A stretch of DNA of 64,000 bases from Quillaja saponaria (Eukaryota > Streptophyta > Magnoliopsida > Fabales > Quillajaceae), in the NCBI GenBank assembly GCA_029379385.1, contig CM055613.1, positions 26,199,652-26,263,651 on the forward strand, given 5' to 3'. The notes under the pieces were generated by a model. The model was not told where the DNA came from, made no database searches, and saw only the letters and a program-made list of their open reading frames with translations. The position numbers and the translations under genes are program-made. This document shows, in pieces, positions 1 through 11,012 of the stretch. Numbering within the stretch: position 1 is the first letter of the stretch; every line of letters begins with the position of its first letter.

Positions 1-996
1 AGACTCATTAAAAATAGACCTAACATGGCTACACAATGTATAGAGGTATATTTCTATCCTACATACAAATCAAATTCAAACAAGCATGTGAATGAATTTA
101 AACAAGTGCTATCTTCTTCAAGGCTAAACCTAGATTTCCTTCGTCAAGGTTCCTCTATGTTACCAAATCAATCTAATTGGTAGCTAATCAGTTAGAAGCA
201 TAAAGTATAGAATAAGATAAATAATTTATATATCAAACCCTGAAGCAATCAAATTATAAACATAAACCAAGCTACATATTGAGTTCCATTACAATCCTAG
301 AGAAGTAACTACTCCATGCTACTTAGTGTAAACATAGATTTACATAAAGAAAACATCAAGCAAATACAAGAAAGTAAAGAAGGAGTAGAATAAAGAAAAC
401 TATAAAGGTTGTCAATCTTCAAGCATTAGCTATCCTTGCTCCTCTTGCTCCTTGCACTCTTGTTTGCCTCTTAATATCCAGATTTTCTTACCTTAAATTG
501 TGTGTTTTTATTCCCCACATAAACCCCTTTAAATAGGCTTCAAAAAAATAAGTCAATTCTGACTAGGAATCGATCGGGCACCCTAGCACTGAAAATTGGA
601 GTGCAGGATGACGTTGGGCACCTAGGCTACATCTTTTTGGGGCCTAGGCAGTTGGACCTGGCACCATGACACTAACTTTCTGACACATAGGCATGGCTAC
701 TCTGGCAGCATATACTGTTTTGCGATTTTTGAGTGTTTTAAGCTCGAATTTGACTTCCAACAAGACTTGTTTAAGCATGAACCATTCAAACACACATAAA
801 CTAAGTTAACATAAGCTATAACTCACATTAAAAACCTAAATCCTAGTCAAAATGAATTAGGATTCATATCCTAATATGATAAGGACTTAACTAGTATTTA
901 ACTAAAAACTTAAGCAAACTTCAACTAAAACTCAAGAACATAGCACTAATAAGAATAAAAATGACATGTAAAGAAGGTTATTTCATAGACTTATCA
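1..996 (-). repeat. 3' LTR (truncated by window edge) of a gag-only LTR retrotransposon
   Basis: This segment is a close direct repeat of about 3680-4674. Both copies share the inner edge, which reads TGATAAGTCTATGAAATA on the minus strand. Just inside it (997 onward) the minus strand carries a purine-rich tract, AAGTTTGGGGGTG, as expected for a polypurine tract next to a 3' LTR. The outer end of the LTR lies beyond position 1, so its target-site duplication cannot be checked here. Confidence 0.8.
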
Positions 997-2430
997 CACC
1001 CCCAAACTTAAAGTTTCGCTAGTCCTCGAGCAAAACGACAAACTAAGACACAAACGAAAACGACTAGCCAAAGATACATCATACTAACATAATGACATCT
1101 CCAAAATGCTCTCAAAAGTTTCACATGACCTTTAACTAAATGTCAACCATAGATATCATTCAACTTCATATTTCGATTCAAGATCAAGCAACAAATTCAA
1201 ATGAATTTCCATTATGTGTGTGTGTATAATCTTTTAACAAAGGAATGCATGCAATCCGGATAAGTTTATGTCTAAGTAAATCCAAACTTAGCACTCAAAC
1301 CCTATTAGTTTTCTTTTCAACTCTCTCTCCACTAATGTAGACTCCACTAAGTCAATAATCAATAGGTCTTTATTAAGCTTGTAATATAGGCTAGGGTAAC
1401 GGTATGTAAAGGAAATTTTAGGGCTCAAGTTACATTAAGCACATAGATCACTCTAAACCTTTAAAGAGCTCTTTTCACCACCCAAGTAATACCCACTTGG
1501 CATACTCTTTTCTTTTCCACCACTTCATGTCTTTTTCTTTTGCCTTTTTTTTTTTTAGCTACATTTCCTCCTTTTCTTAGCATGGCTCAATATATTCCTA
1601 GGATGATCAACATGCTTAAGAATAAGATTCAAAATTGAAATTTCAAAAGAATGGTTAGACAAAAAAAATTTTGGTGTCCAAGAAAAGGCAATATAGGATT
1701 AAACGGGTATCTAGGGATATAATATAAAACATAGTAAGCTTAAGAAGGCTTAAACGCTTTAAAGATGGTGTAAATCATATCCTTAACTTAGTTTTGTCTA
1801 GCATTTTGCTTCAAAGAGAATAAAAAAAAATAAGGTTCCTAAGTAAGTATGAACTTCCTAAACATAAATGGTCTCTAAATAAGCAACACAGTCCTAAGAA
1901 AAAGATCAAATGTGCATAATATGTATTGGAAATCACATCCTACAATGCTGCTAACTTAAAAATTTAACATGAATGTCAACGATCACATGAAAACTAAAAT
2001 ATTATCATAGAATATGGGGATATCATCATAAAAGCATAATACATAATGGCTAACTAACAACCTAAAAATACAAGCACACCAATAAAACCCTCCTCCTAAC
2101 TTAAGAATAACATTGTCCCCAATGTGTAAAATAAATAAAGGATAAGGATAAAAAGACTCACTGGCATTCAAGCATGATGGAAAGCTCACTAATCCTTGGC
2201 CTTGTTAATAGCGCCTAAGTTCTTATGAGGTAAAAAATGATGAACTTGCAAAATAACAAAGAACACTTAACAAAAACTAAACATAAATATAAAAAAAAGT
2301 TTAGAAACTTAGGTTGCCTCACAAGAAGCTTTTGATTTATAATAATAGGCTTGACTATTGGAATAGTGCTTCTAAACAAACGAATTTTGCCCATAGTAAA
2401 TGTCATATAACAGTATATATGGGTCTTGAT

Positions 2431-3181
2431 TCAAATGCTCTCAAGCTTGGCAATATATGGTAATAATTGCCATGTGCACTCAACATCACTTGGCTTTAGA
2501 AATCTCGCTTGGTATGTGTAAAGGTATGATGATAAGGAAGGTGGTGGAAGAGTTAGCCACATAGGATCTTCATAAATATAAAATTTTGTGGCTGATTTAG
2601 GTGGAGAAAGAGTTGGCCACATAGGATCTTCATAGTTGTTCTTTTCAGTGGCTAACTTAGACTCAAGAAGTTGTGGTGTTTCTTCTAGGATCAAGTCTTG
2701 AGTTGCTTCCTCATTATGAGAGTCTCCTTCCATACCCAATTGAGGTTCCCTAATTTGCTCATCTTGGATTTCGTTATGGACTTCTTTTTCCATGACCAAA
2801 TTAGGCTCAATAGGTTGGGTACCATGAATTTTCTTATGTGATTCTTCTTCTACGAAGTGAATACATATGGGAATGGAATTTTGTACCAATTCTTGAGACA
2901 TCTTTATTTTCTCCTCTTTTGGTGTAGGCTCATCCTCACTTGGTCTAAACTTACTCATGAATATGCTGGGATGATCCAACAACTCATAAGGTTTGTCTAT
3001 ACTTAGATCCATGAAGTCTCCACCAGCTAGAATATTCACCACTTTCCTTGACCTCTCATGCAAACCATTGTAAAATATATGGAGTTAAATTCACTTTGGT
3101 AAGCCATGAGTTGGACACATTCTCAACAAATAGTTAAACCTCTCCCAAGTATCTTACAATGATTCCAAATCTTCATTATAC
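2431..3181 (-). pseudogene. Decayed Ty3/gypsy gag fragment
   Basis: Read on the minus strand from about 3181, the frame gives a plant gypsy gag signature: a W-E-R-F stretch, then CPTHGLPK, then FYNGL, broken by three stops. An open stretch of 210 codons follows (3063-2431), starting MHERSRKVVNILAGG and continuing into an acidic region with imperfect repeats such as EDPMW. The order resembles the middle of Athila/Tat-type gag, where the ERF...CPHHGLP...FYNGL block precedes a glycine/alanine block. The C-terminal acidic part is not recognised. It is not expected to be functional. Confidence 0.6.
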
Positions 3182-3267
3182 CTTATAAAAATAAAAATAA
3201 AAACAAAAATATATATATATAAAAGGAAACAAATAAAATAAAATAAAATAAAACATGTTAGACTAAT

Positions 3268-3285
3268 TCCCTGGCAACGGCACCA
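3268..3285 (-). other. Primer binding site, tRNA-Asp type (two mismatches)
   Basis: On the minus strand this reads TGGTGCCGTTGCCAGGGA. The usual plant gypsy site complementary to the tRNA-Asp 3' end is TGGCGCCGTTGCCGGGGA, so two positions differ, both compatible with C-to-T or G-to-A decay. It lies six bases inside the 5' LTR end, which fixes the element as minus-strand. Confidence 0.7.
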
Positions 3286-3291
3286 AAAACT

Positions 3292-4674
3292 TGTTGTGAG
3301 ATTTACCATGCAAGTGCACATATCATTAACAAGTAATATAGATAGAAGTAAAGTATCAAACCCATGAGGAATTAGATCAAACAATTGCTAAGTACTAAAA
3401 TTTACCATTCCTAACTTTATCCAAACAAATGAACTTTGAGAGATTTATAATTAAACTAAAACAAGAAAACGTAAGAATATAATGAAGAAAACCTAGAATT
3501 ACAACTTCCCTTAACACTCACTTAGATTATTATTATATTATCTTGCTTAGTTGTGACACCAAATTATTAACTTAGGGTTCTTATTCAAATATAAGTATTT
3601 TTTGAATTACTTATAATAATATCGAACTTAACTATTCACTATATTTTTATGAGAATTGAATTAAGCTAAATTCATTAAGAATAGACCTTACATGACTACA
3701 TAAGGTATGGAGGTATATTTCTATCCTACATACAAATCAAATTCAAAAAAGCATGTGAATGAATTCAAACAAGTGCTATCTTATTTAAGGCTAAACCTAG
3801 ATTTCCTTTGTCAAGGTTCCTCTATATTACCAAACAATCGAATTGGTAGCTAATCAATTAGAAGCATAAAGCATAGAATATGATAAATAATTCATGTATC
3901 AAACCTTAAGCAATCAAATTATAAGCATAAAACCAAGCTACATGTTAAGTTTCATTGCAATTCTAGAAAAGTAAATACTCCATGCTACTTAGTGTAAACA
4001 TAGATTTATATATAGAAAACATCAAGCAAATACAAGAAGGTAAAGAATGAGTAGAATAAAGAAAACTATTAAGGTTGTCAATCTTTAAGCATTAGCTATC
4101 CTTGCTCCTGACACTCTTATTTGCTTCTTAATCTTCAGACTTTCTTAGCTTAACTTGTGTATTTTTTATTCCCCACATAAATATCTTTAAATAGCCTTCA
4201 AAAAAGAAGTCAATTTGGACTAAGGATGGTTCCGGCGCCTCAGCAATGGAAATTATGGCTAATCAACACTGAAATCGGAGCGCATGATCACGTTGGGAGC
4301 TTAGGCTGTAGCTTTCTGGCTCCTAGGTGTTGGACCTGGCACCATGGCACTAACTTTCTGGCACATAGGGACTAGTTCCTCTAGTAGCACACATTGTTTT
4401 GTAATTTTTCGAGTGTTTTGAGCCTGAATTTGACTTGTAATAGAACTCCTTTACGCATGAAACCTTCAAAACACATAAACAAAGTTAATATAAATTAGAG
4501 CTCACATTAAAAACCTAAATCCTAGTCAAAATGAATAAGGATTCATATCTTAATACGATAAGGACTCAACTGGGATTTAACTAAAAACTTAAGCAAACTC
4601 AACTAAAACTCAAGAATATAGCAATAATAAGAATAAAAATGAAATGTAAATAAGGCTATTTCATAGACTTATCA
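3292..4674 (-). repeat. 5' LTR of gag-only LTR element
   Basis: This complete LTR of about 1.38 kb runs on the minus strand from TGATAAG at 4674 to CAACA at 3292, giving TG...CA ends. The part from about 3680 to 4674 is the second copy of window positions 1-996, with scattered substitutions and small indels. The two LTRs have diverged visibly, so the insertion is not recent. The base after 4674 is LINE sequence, marking the insertion point. Confidence 0.75.
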
Positions 4675-5860
4675 CTTATTCCATTGCAAGAATTTTGTTT
4701 CAGTCAAAGGGAGATGTAGAATTCTTGGCCTCAGTTAGCTCCTCTTAAATCTTCAGAATTGATCTTTTTCAGTTCATTGTTCCCATTCTATTCCATCTTA
4801 CCAACTCGTGCCTAACATTTTTTAGCTTAATGAAGATTTGGAACAACTTTGTGCCAGTAGTTTCAGTATTCGATTGTTGGTGAATTTTATCTTTTCCCTC
4901 ATTTAGTTCACACCACCTGGTATCAAAGTTGAATCATCGTTTTCCTGAAGGTTCCGGCTTTGAGACTAGGAAAATAGGCTTATGGTTAGAGCCTAGTTCA
5001 TCTAAATGAAATACAGTTGCTTGGTTGTATAGTGAAAGCCAATCAACTGAGCCCAAAAATCAATCCAGTATTTCTTGTATATTTCCCACTCTTGTCCATC
5101 TATTATTCCAGGTGAATGGGTATCCCTGGAATATATAAAATTCACATGTCTTTGCACAAGCTTCTAGTAGTTACCTCCTCTTTTCTCTGAGTCCTGAAGT
5201 ATGACATTAAAATCCCTAAATATAAGGACTCTTAGATTAGTGGTTTGAAGGCTTTGTATCAATTTTGAAAATTGCTCCCTTCTCACAGTATCATGGCAGC
5301 TAAGATACACACAAAAGATGTTCCAAGCCATTTTGTAACTTCATCAATCACCTTACTATGAATAAACTATTGTTCTGCTTGTAATACCTCCATTGCAGTG
5401 TTGTCTTTCCAAGCCATAACCAATCCTCCTGATAATCCTTCCACTTCAATTACATGATAATTGTTGAGCCTGCACCTTTGAAAAGTCCTTGTCATTTTAT
5501 TTTTGTCTACTTTTGTTTCAGCTAAGCAAACTATGCATTAGACCAGTTAAGGTTGGCCTCACTCCTTTTTATGATCATAAGACTAGTACATAACTTTTTT
5601 TGGTTATCATCTACATTTTCTTAAATATTCCTTTTCTTAGACTTCCCTGCTTTAGTAGCTGGTAAGGCATGCACCTTTACGTTGACGTGCTAGTTGTTTA
5701 ATGGATGGTTTGGTAAAAGTCTGCATGAATGCCTATAGCAAAGTGGGTCGGTTAGTGGTTGAAGGTTTCGAGTTTGGCAGTATTGGCCAAGTTGATTGTA
5801 GGGTTGGTATATAGAGGAGATGGGTTATTTGGATTATGTATGTATATTATAATGTTGGGG
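4675..5860 (-). pseudogene. LINE ORF2 remnant: endonuclease domain, truncated before reverse transcriptase
   Basis: Minus-strand translation across several stops gives the order typical of a plant L1-type endonuclease: a WNCQGLGN-like start near 5630, then near 5130-5100 the motif GYPFTWNN followed by a GNIQE..LD block, then NHKPI near 4970. The sequence ends abruptly at 4675, where the LTR element begins. The reverse transcriptase part would lie beyond the left window edge. Stops and frameshifts are many, so this is a dead copy. Confidence 0.7.
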
Positions 5861-5863
5861 GAC

Positions 5864-7240
5864 TCATTTTTTTGTGGGAACATCTAGGGTTGGAGTAGGA
5901 CTGGAGGGTAGGAGAGTGGAGTTATTGATGGCTTCTAGGTTTGTTGTTGGGCTGATGTGTGTAGTGGGTTTGGTTGGGTTAGGACTTGGTGAGATGTTTT
6001 CTTGGATTTGGATAGGCAAGTTGGATTCTAGGGTTTGATAGTTGTTGGATAAAGTTTGATTACTGTAATTGCTTCCTTCTCCTGTTTTCATGCTTAATAG
6101 GTCTTGTACCAATCCATTGGAGTGGGTTGCATGGTGATCAGCTTTCTCACGTTGGAAGCATTTTTGAAAAATTTTAGAATGAGGGATCCAAATTTTTTCT
6201 CTCTAGTTGTTTTTCTGAGGGTTATCCATGTAATTTGAATTTTTGGCTGTTCAAGAGGGATTCCGGTTACCAGATGTGGACTGGCGCCTGTTCAACTAAA
6301 TTTAATGGGTGTCTATTTTTGCTATGCCCTAATGGTGTTATCAAAGGCTATTTGACAGGCTACTCCACGCAGCTCTTCTTTAAGCTTTGGTTTACAATTC
6401 CTTTCATCGTGTTCGATCAGTCCACAATAGAAACAAAACGTCGGCAGCTTTTCGTACTTTAAGTGAACTTTATAATTTTCGCCAAAAACTCCTTTGGCCA
6501 TGATGTGTTTCCTAAGTTCGTTCCTTAAATCCCACTGTATCAGACATTTGATAATCCTACCTTCTTCTCCCCGAACCTAGAACACGTCCACTTGTGAAAC
6601 TGTTCCCAGCAAGTTCCCCAATTTCCATCCCATCTTCTCCGTACAGCAGTGGCAGGGAGGGAGGCCCTAAAGTTGCACCCAAATGGGTGCATGAGTAAAC
6701 CCAACAGCTACTTTCTCTTGATCTCTTTCCCATCTTTGTAATAACAGGAATTGGCTCTAGTAAATCCATGGGCTCCCTTGAAGGATTCTCCAATAGTTAA
6801 GGTCATCATCAAAGGAGAATTGGTACATTTGCTCGCCTATTTCCATAATACATAACCCCTTGGGGTTATTCCAAATGGTCATGAGAACATTATGAAGTGC
6901 ACTTGTTGGGGTTGTGCATGTTGGAGGCAATTTTGCTACTGAGTGTGTTGGTAAATTCTTGGATGCCTGTTTCAATATCTTCTTCATCAAAGGCTAGCCA
7001 CCAGCTCTTCTTCTGTTTCATCATACACTTGTCTTGTACTTGTGTTTGGTTCCATAAGGTGCCGTTGGTGATGTTAGATTGTTTTGATAAAGGCGGTACT
7101 GGTAGGCATGCATATGTGGTATTGAGAGGTTTGTTCTGGATGGCACAGTGATTGTGGTTAAATATTCAAGGAAGTAATAGGTAGTGACAAAAGCAAATCC
7201 GGAAAGTCTCACTTAGAGGAGAAGAAGCCTCACCGGGGGG
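5864..7240 (-). pseudogene. LINE ORF1 remnant: DUF4283 domain plus CCHC zinc knuckle
   Basis: From about 7020 down, the minus strand encodes a DUF4283-type block (motifs WNNPKG, FSFDDDLNYWRILQGSPW, 6990-6757) in frame-shifted pieces. A CX2CX4HX4C zinc knuckle at 6435-6394 follows (residues CFYCGLIEHDERNC). A Ser/Thr/Pro-rich tail ends at 5864. This domain order (DUF4283, then zf-CCHC_4, then low complexity) is that of plant LINE ORF1 nucleic-acid chaperones. Sequence to about 7240 is probably the element's 5' leader. ORF2 follows downstream at 5860-4675. Confidence 0.75.
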
Positions 7241-8190
7241 AGAAAATTTTTTCATTTATTACAAATTACTTATTTTCCCTTTTAATTAAGAAAAAAATTA
7301 ATAAGAAATAAAAAAACTCACTTATTGTTAATTTTAATTAATCAATTAAAAAAATAATAAACCTATTTTAAAACTGATCCCCTTCTCTATATTTTATACC
7401 ACAATTATAATTTTTTTTATATTATTTATTAAAAAAAAAAAAAAAAAAAAGCCCTTGAAAGCTGTTAATTAAAAAAAAAAATTAAAACAAAGACCAATTG
7501 CATAGCTAATTAATAGACCCAACAAAATCTACTGAATAACACTAGCTGATTATGACTTGCCTCTCATAGTTTTCCCAAAGAAAAAGTTTGTTTTCCACCA
7601 AAAATTTATGACTTTCTAAATTGATGGACTGCCACCACCGTCATTCATTCAGGAGTTGATATAGATCGAACCCCACGCGTATCCTTTTCTGTGTGACTCA
7701 CACATAATAGAAGCAAGACATGCACTCAATTAAAAATCTAAACCAGAGACTAATCTCCACGTCTGCCGACGCGTGAGTCACACTTTTCATAAATAAGTTG
7801 GGATTGTAAAACCTTATCTCAAGCAAAGAATTGGAGAAATGAAAAAGATGAAGAAAATAGTAATCAAAAAGTACTTTCCACCTGGCCACTGAGAAAGGGT
7901 ATCCTATGTCTTGGCTTTACAATTTCTCATCATATCGCGATATAAATACAAAGAAATGGGGTTCGTTTTTTTCTTCTATTTCACAAGGAAACTAATTAGT
8001 ACTACCATTTTTTATTTTTTGTAACACATATTGTTTATGGTCTAAAAAAATAAATAATTAAATCTTGAAATGTCGTTTTCGACTAAAGGTATGATGTATG
8101 AACATAAAAACAATATACATTCAAGAGACTTAAATTAGGTTGATCCACCAAATCCTGCACAAAAAAAATATTAATTCAATTGCTTCAAGA
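7241..8190. other. Intergenic, AT-rich, no gene seen
   Basis: I see only A/T homopolymers (a run of about 20 A near 7432-7450), short direct repeats and no coding signal. Short open frames here lack any recognisable motif. Confidence 0.6.
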
Positions 8191-8199
8191 AAATATTAG

Positions 8200-10110
8200 G
8201 AAAAATTATATTTCTCTCCTTTAAACTTTAGAGAAACGATACTAAGATTTAAAAGTTTGAGAATTAACACTCTTCTTCCTTGAAAAAATAAATAAATAAA
8301 GAAACAATTATAGAATTGTTTGGAAAAACTTCCAAAAAATTGTTATTTATATTTATCACTTTTCAAATGAGTCCTAATGCTTATTTTTTATATTTTTATT
8401 TTCTTTTATTACTAGTAACCTTAATTATTTATTTCTTATAAAATAAAAATAACATAAATATATAACATTAAATTCTTTTCCAAATTTAAATATTAAATAA
8501 AATAAGTTTGGAGTTTTCATGATATGAAATTTTAAAAATGTGTAAAAATTTAAAAAATAAATATAGGCACTGGAAAAAAAGTTGATTATATATATATATA
8601 TATATACTTATAAATATAATATACTATTTCTGTATTTGTTGATAGAAAATTATGAAAAGAGATGATGATTTCATATCAATTTATATAATAGTTTTTTCTT
8701 TCATTAATGAATATAAAATAAATTTAATTTATTTTCTAAATTTATATTATTTCTAATAATTTTTTTTTACTCAATTAAACATTTTAATGCTAAATTTTTT
8801 AAATTATATATATATAAGAGCCTTAGAGACAGAAATTTTTTATTTCCTTTTATACTCTTATGAGTTTGTATTATTACATGGTTATGTTTAGTTATTATTT
8901 GCTTCAAATAGACTACTATTTTTTATTTTTTTTTTACTTTTTTCCTACTTTTTCTATTTTAATATCAATAGAATTTTAATTATTTTAGGACTATTGATTT
9001 CTTTTTTACTAATTCTTGCCAATATTAATAATTCTATAATTTTTTATTAATTATATGCCAATAAAAATTAAAATTGAATTTTTGATTTTCTTTTATTTAA
9101 TAAGTACCAAATAATCTTAATTTTTTTTAGTTCTTTTCAAATTTAAGAATTAAAATTTAAAAATTACTATGAATTAAAAAAATATTAAGAGGTATATTTT
9201 CATAATTATAATATTGTTGTTTAACTTTTATATCATAAAAAAATTATATTTTTTCAATAATTATATGTCAATATTATTTAATATTGAAATTTTCAAATTT
9301 TTTATTTAATAAGTTCCTAATAATTATAAAATCTTTTAGTTCTCAAATCTATGAAATATTTTTTGTTAAATAATATGAATTAAAAGATATTTAGAGTATA
9401 GTTTTCATGATTATATATATATATATATATTTTTTTTTTTTTCTAACTTTTAATGGAAGAAATTTTATTTTCTTAAATACCCTTTGAGTTTTTACTATTA
9501 CATAAATACTTTCTACTTGTTATTGTGATTCAAGTATTCTATTTTTTATTTTACTACTTTCAGAATTTTTTGCTATTTTAATATTGATATAATTATAATT
9601 ATTTTATAACTATTGATTTATTTTTTATCCTAATTCCCTTTCAATATTAATAAATCTATAATTTTTCAATAACTATATATCAATAGTAACGAATATTGAA
9701 TTTCACAAATTTTTAATTTAATAATTTACAAATACTTATAATATTATTGTATTAATTCTTCCTCCATCTTTAGAATTTTTTTAAAATAAATATATGCTTA
9801 TATATCAAACATATATGTATATATTATGTGAACATAATTTATTACTATTAAGAAAAAATAATTTGAAGTATAGGGTAATATAGGAAAAAAAAATACTTAA
9901 TTTGAACTCATTTGAAAATAGAAAATTTCAAATAATTTTTTTGTACTTTAAAGACACAAACATGACTTTTAATTAATTTTCTCCAAATCATTTTGTAATG
10001 GTGCTATTTTTCCTTCCATTCAAGGGATAAAATGTTGAATTCTCCAAATTTTGGACTTTAGTGTTATTTATCCAAACCTTAAAAAAGGGGAGTGTAATTT
10101 GCCCAAAATA
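8200..10110. mobile_element. Long-TIR non-coding foldback element, copy 1
   Basis: The left end (about 8200-8400) and the reverse complement of the right end (about 9900-10110) are similar over roughly 200 bases. Both begin near a CTCTCC/CTCCCC block and pass through an AACACT segment, a TCCCTTGA-like segment and TTTTCAAATGAGT. A second element at 62740-63765 has the same ends and the same sub-terminal sequence. The interior is very AT-rich, non-coding and internally duplicated. No transposase is present. Long TIRs suggest a Mutator-like or foldback non-autonomous element; target-site duplications could not be fixed. Confidence 0.6.
8820..9740. repeat. Direct repeats inside the foldback element
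   Basis: A block at about 8820-9130 (starting near a GACAGAAATTTTTTATTTCC segment) recurs diverged at about 9440-9730. A shorter third copy of the same distal part lies at about 9240-9340. Shared landmarks are an ACTATTGATT segment, a CCAATATTAATAA-like segment and an AATTATATGTCAATA-like segment. The repeats explain why this copy is about 0.9 kb longer than its sister at 62.7 kb. Confidence 0.5.
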
Positions 10111-10115
10111 TCAAT

Positions 10116-11012
10116 TGAATATATGTTAGTAATTATGTTCTGAACCTTTCTCTATGAAGGATGGCGACCTGGCCCTTTGAATTTTTCTAGTGTAAATTCC
10201 TTTAGTGGCAATATCTTTTGTATTATTGAAATTCATTTAATTTATTTATAGTTGGAAACATCCGTTTCCATATTTTGTTTCAAGTGAATCTCGTTGTCAA
10301 TTATGGCAAGTGTGAAATATTATTCAATGCTAGATCCGGATAGATTGTATTATTGTACAGAATTTTGAGATGTGTAGATTGTTTTTTTATTTTTATTTTT
10401 TGGATTTTTCGGGTTTTTTCATAGTCATTGTTATAAGACAAATCTTTCAAGTTCTATCGTAATTAGGATGACCCTTCCAATAATTGTCTGCTAGGAAGTG
10501 TAGCTCATTTACCACTGCACTCAATCTCAATCCTTGTTGATAAATATGTAGAATGTAGATATACCTCAATTTTATTAGTTTTTTTATTACAATTAATCAA
10601 CTGTAAAATTAGAAAAATATTAATTAATTATTTACTTAAACTAAATATTAAAATAGATACAAGGTTCAACCATTCACCTATTATTTGTGAGTTTGACTCA
10701 CATGGTAAGATAACTCAAACCAATCCGTTTGTGTTCATTTTATCAAAAAATAAAAATAGTGTGTTTATGGATGTGTGACAGAAATTCATGAGCAAACATT
10801 TTCTTGAAGAATTATTATGATTTCAAAAGAAATCAAGTTTTCAAGTCATTCAATTGAGGAACCATTCTCAATGAGATCAAATCACAGTTTTACTCTTTTG
10901 AAATAATAGACAACTAGAGATTCCACCATTCTTTTCTAGTTTAATAAAATTGATAATTCTTTCTCAATTTCTTATCTAATAGTTTTAGGGATTGATTTAA
11001 AGATACTTTTTA
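10116..11012. other. Intergenic, no gene seen
   Basis: AT-rich sequence with no open frame of note and no repeat that I could match elsewhere in the window. Confidence 0.5.

Larger units (their letters stand above)
997..3291 (-). mobile_element. Internal region of gag-only LTR element
   Basis: About 2.3 kb lies between the two LTR copies. It holds one decayed gag-like region (2431-3181) and otherwise AT-rich, stop-filled sequence. I found no protease, reverse transcriptase, RNase H or integrase motif. Its size and content fit a non-autonomous derivative of a plant Ty3/gypsy element (a terminal-repeat-plus-gag type). A short run of A/T simple repeats (about 3185-3255) separates the primer binding site from gag. 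Confidence 0.7.

Noticed and set aside
6235..6462. Plus-strand 75-codon frame
   Set aside because: It is the antisense shadow of the LINE zinc-knuckle region on the minus strand.
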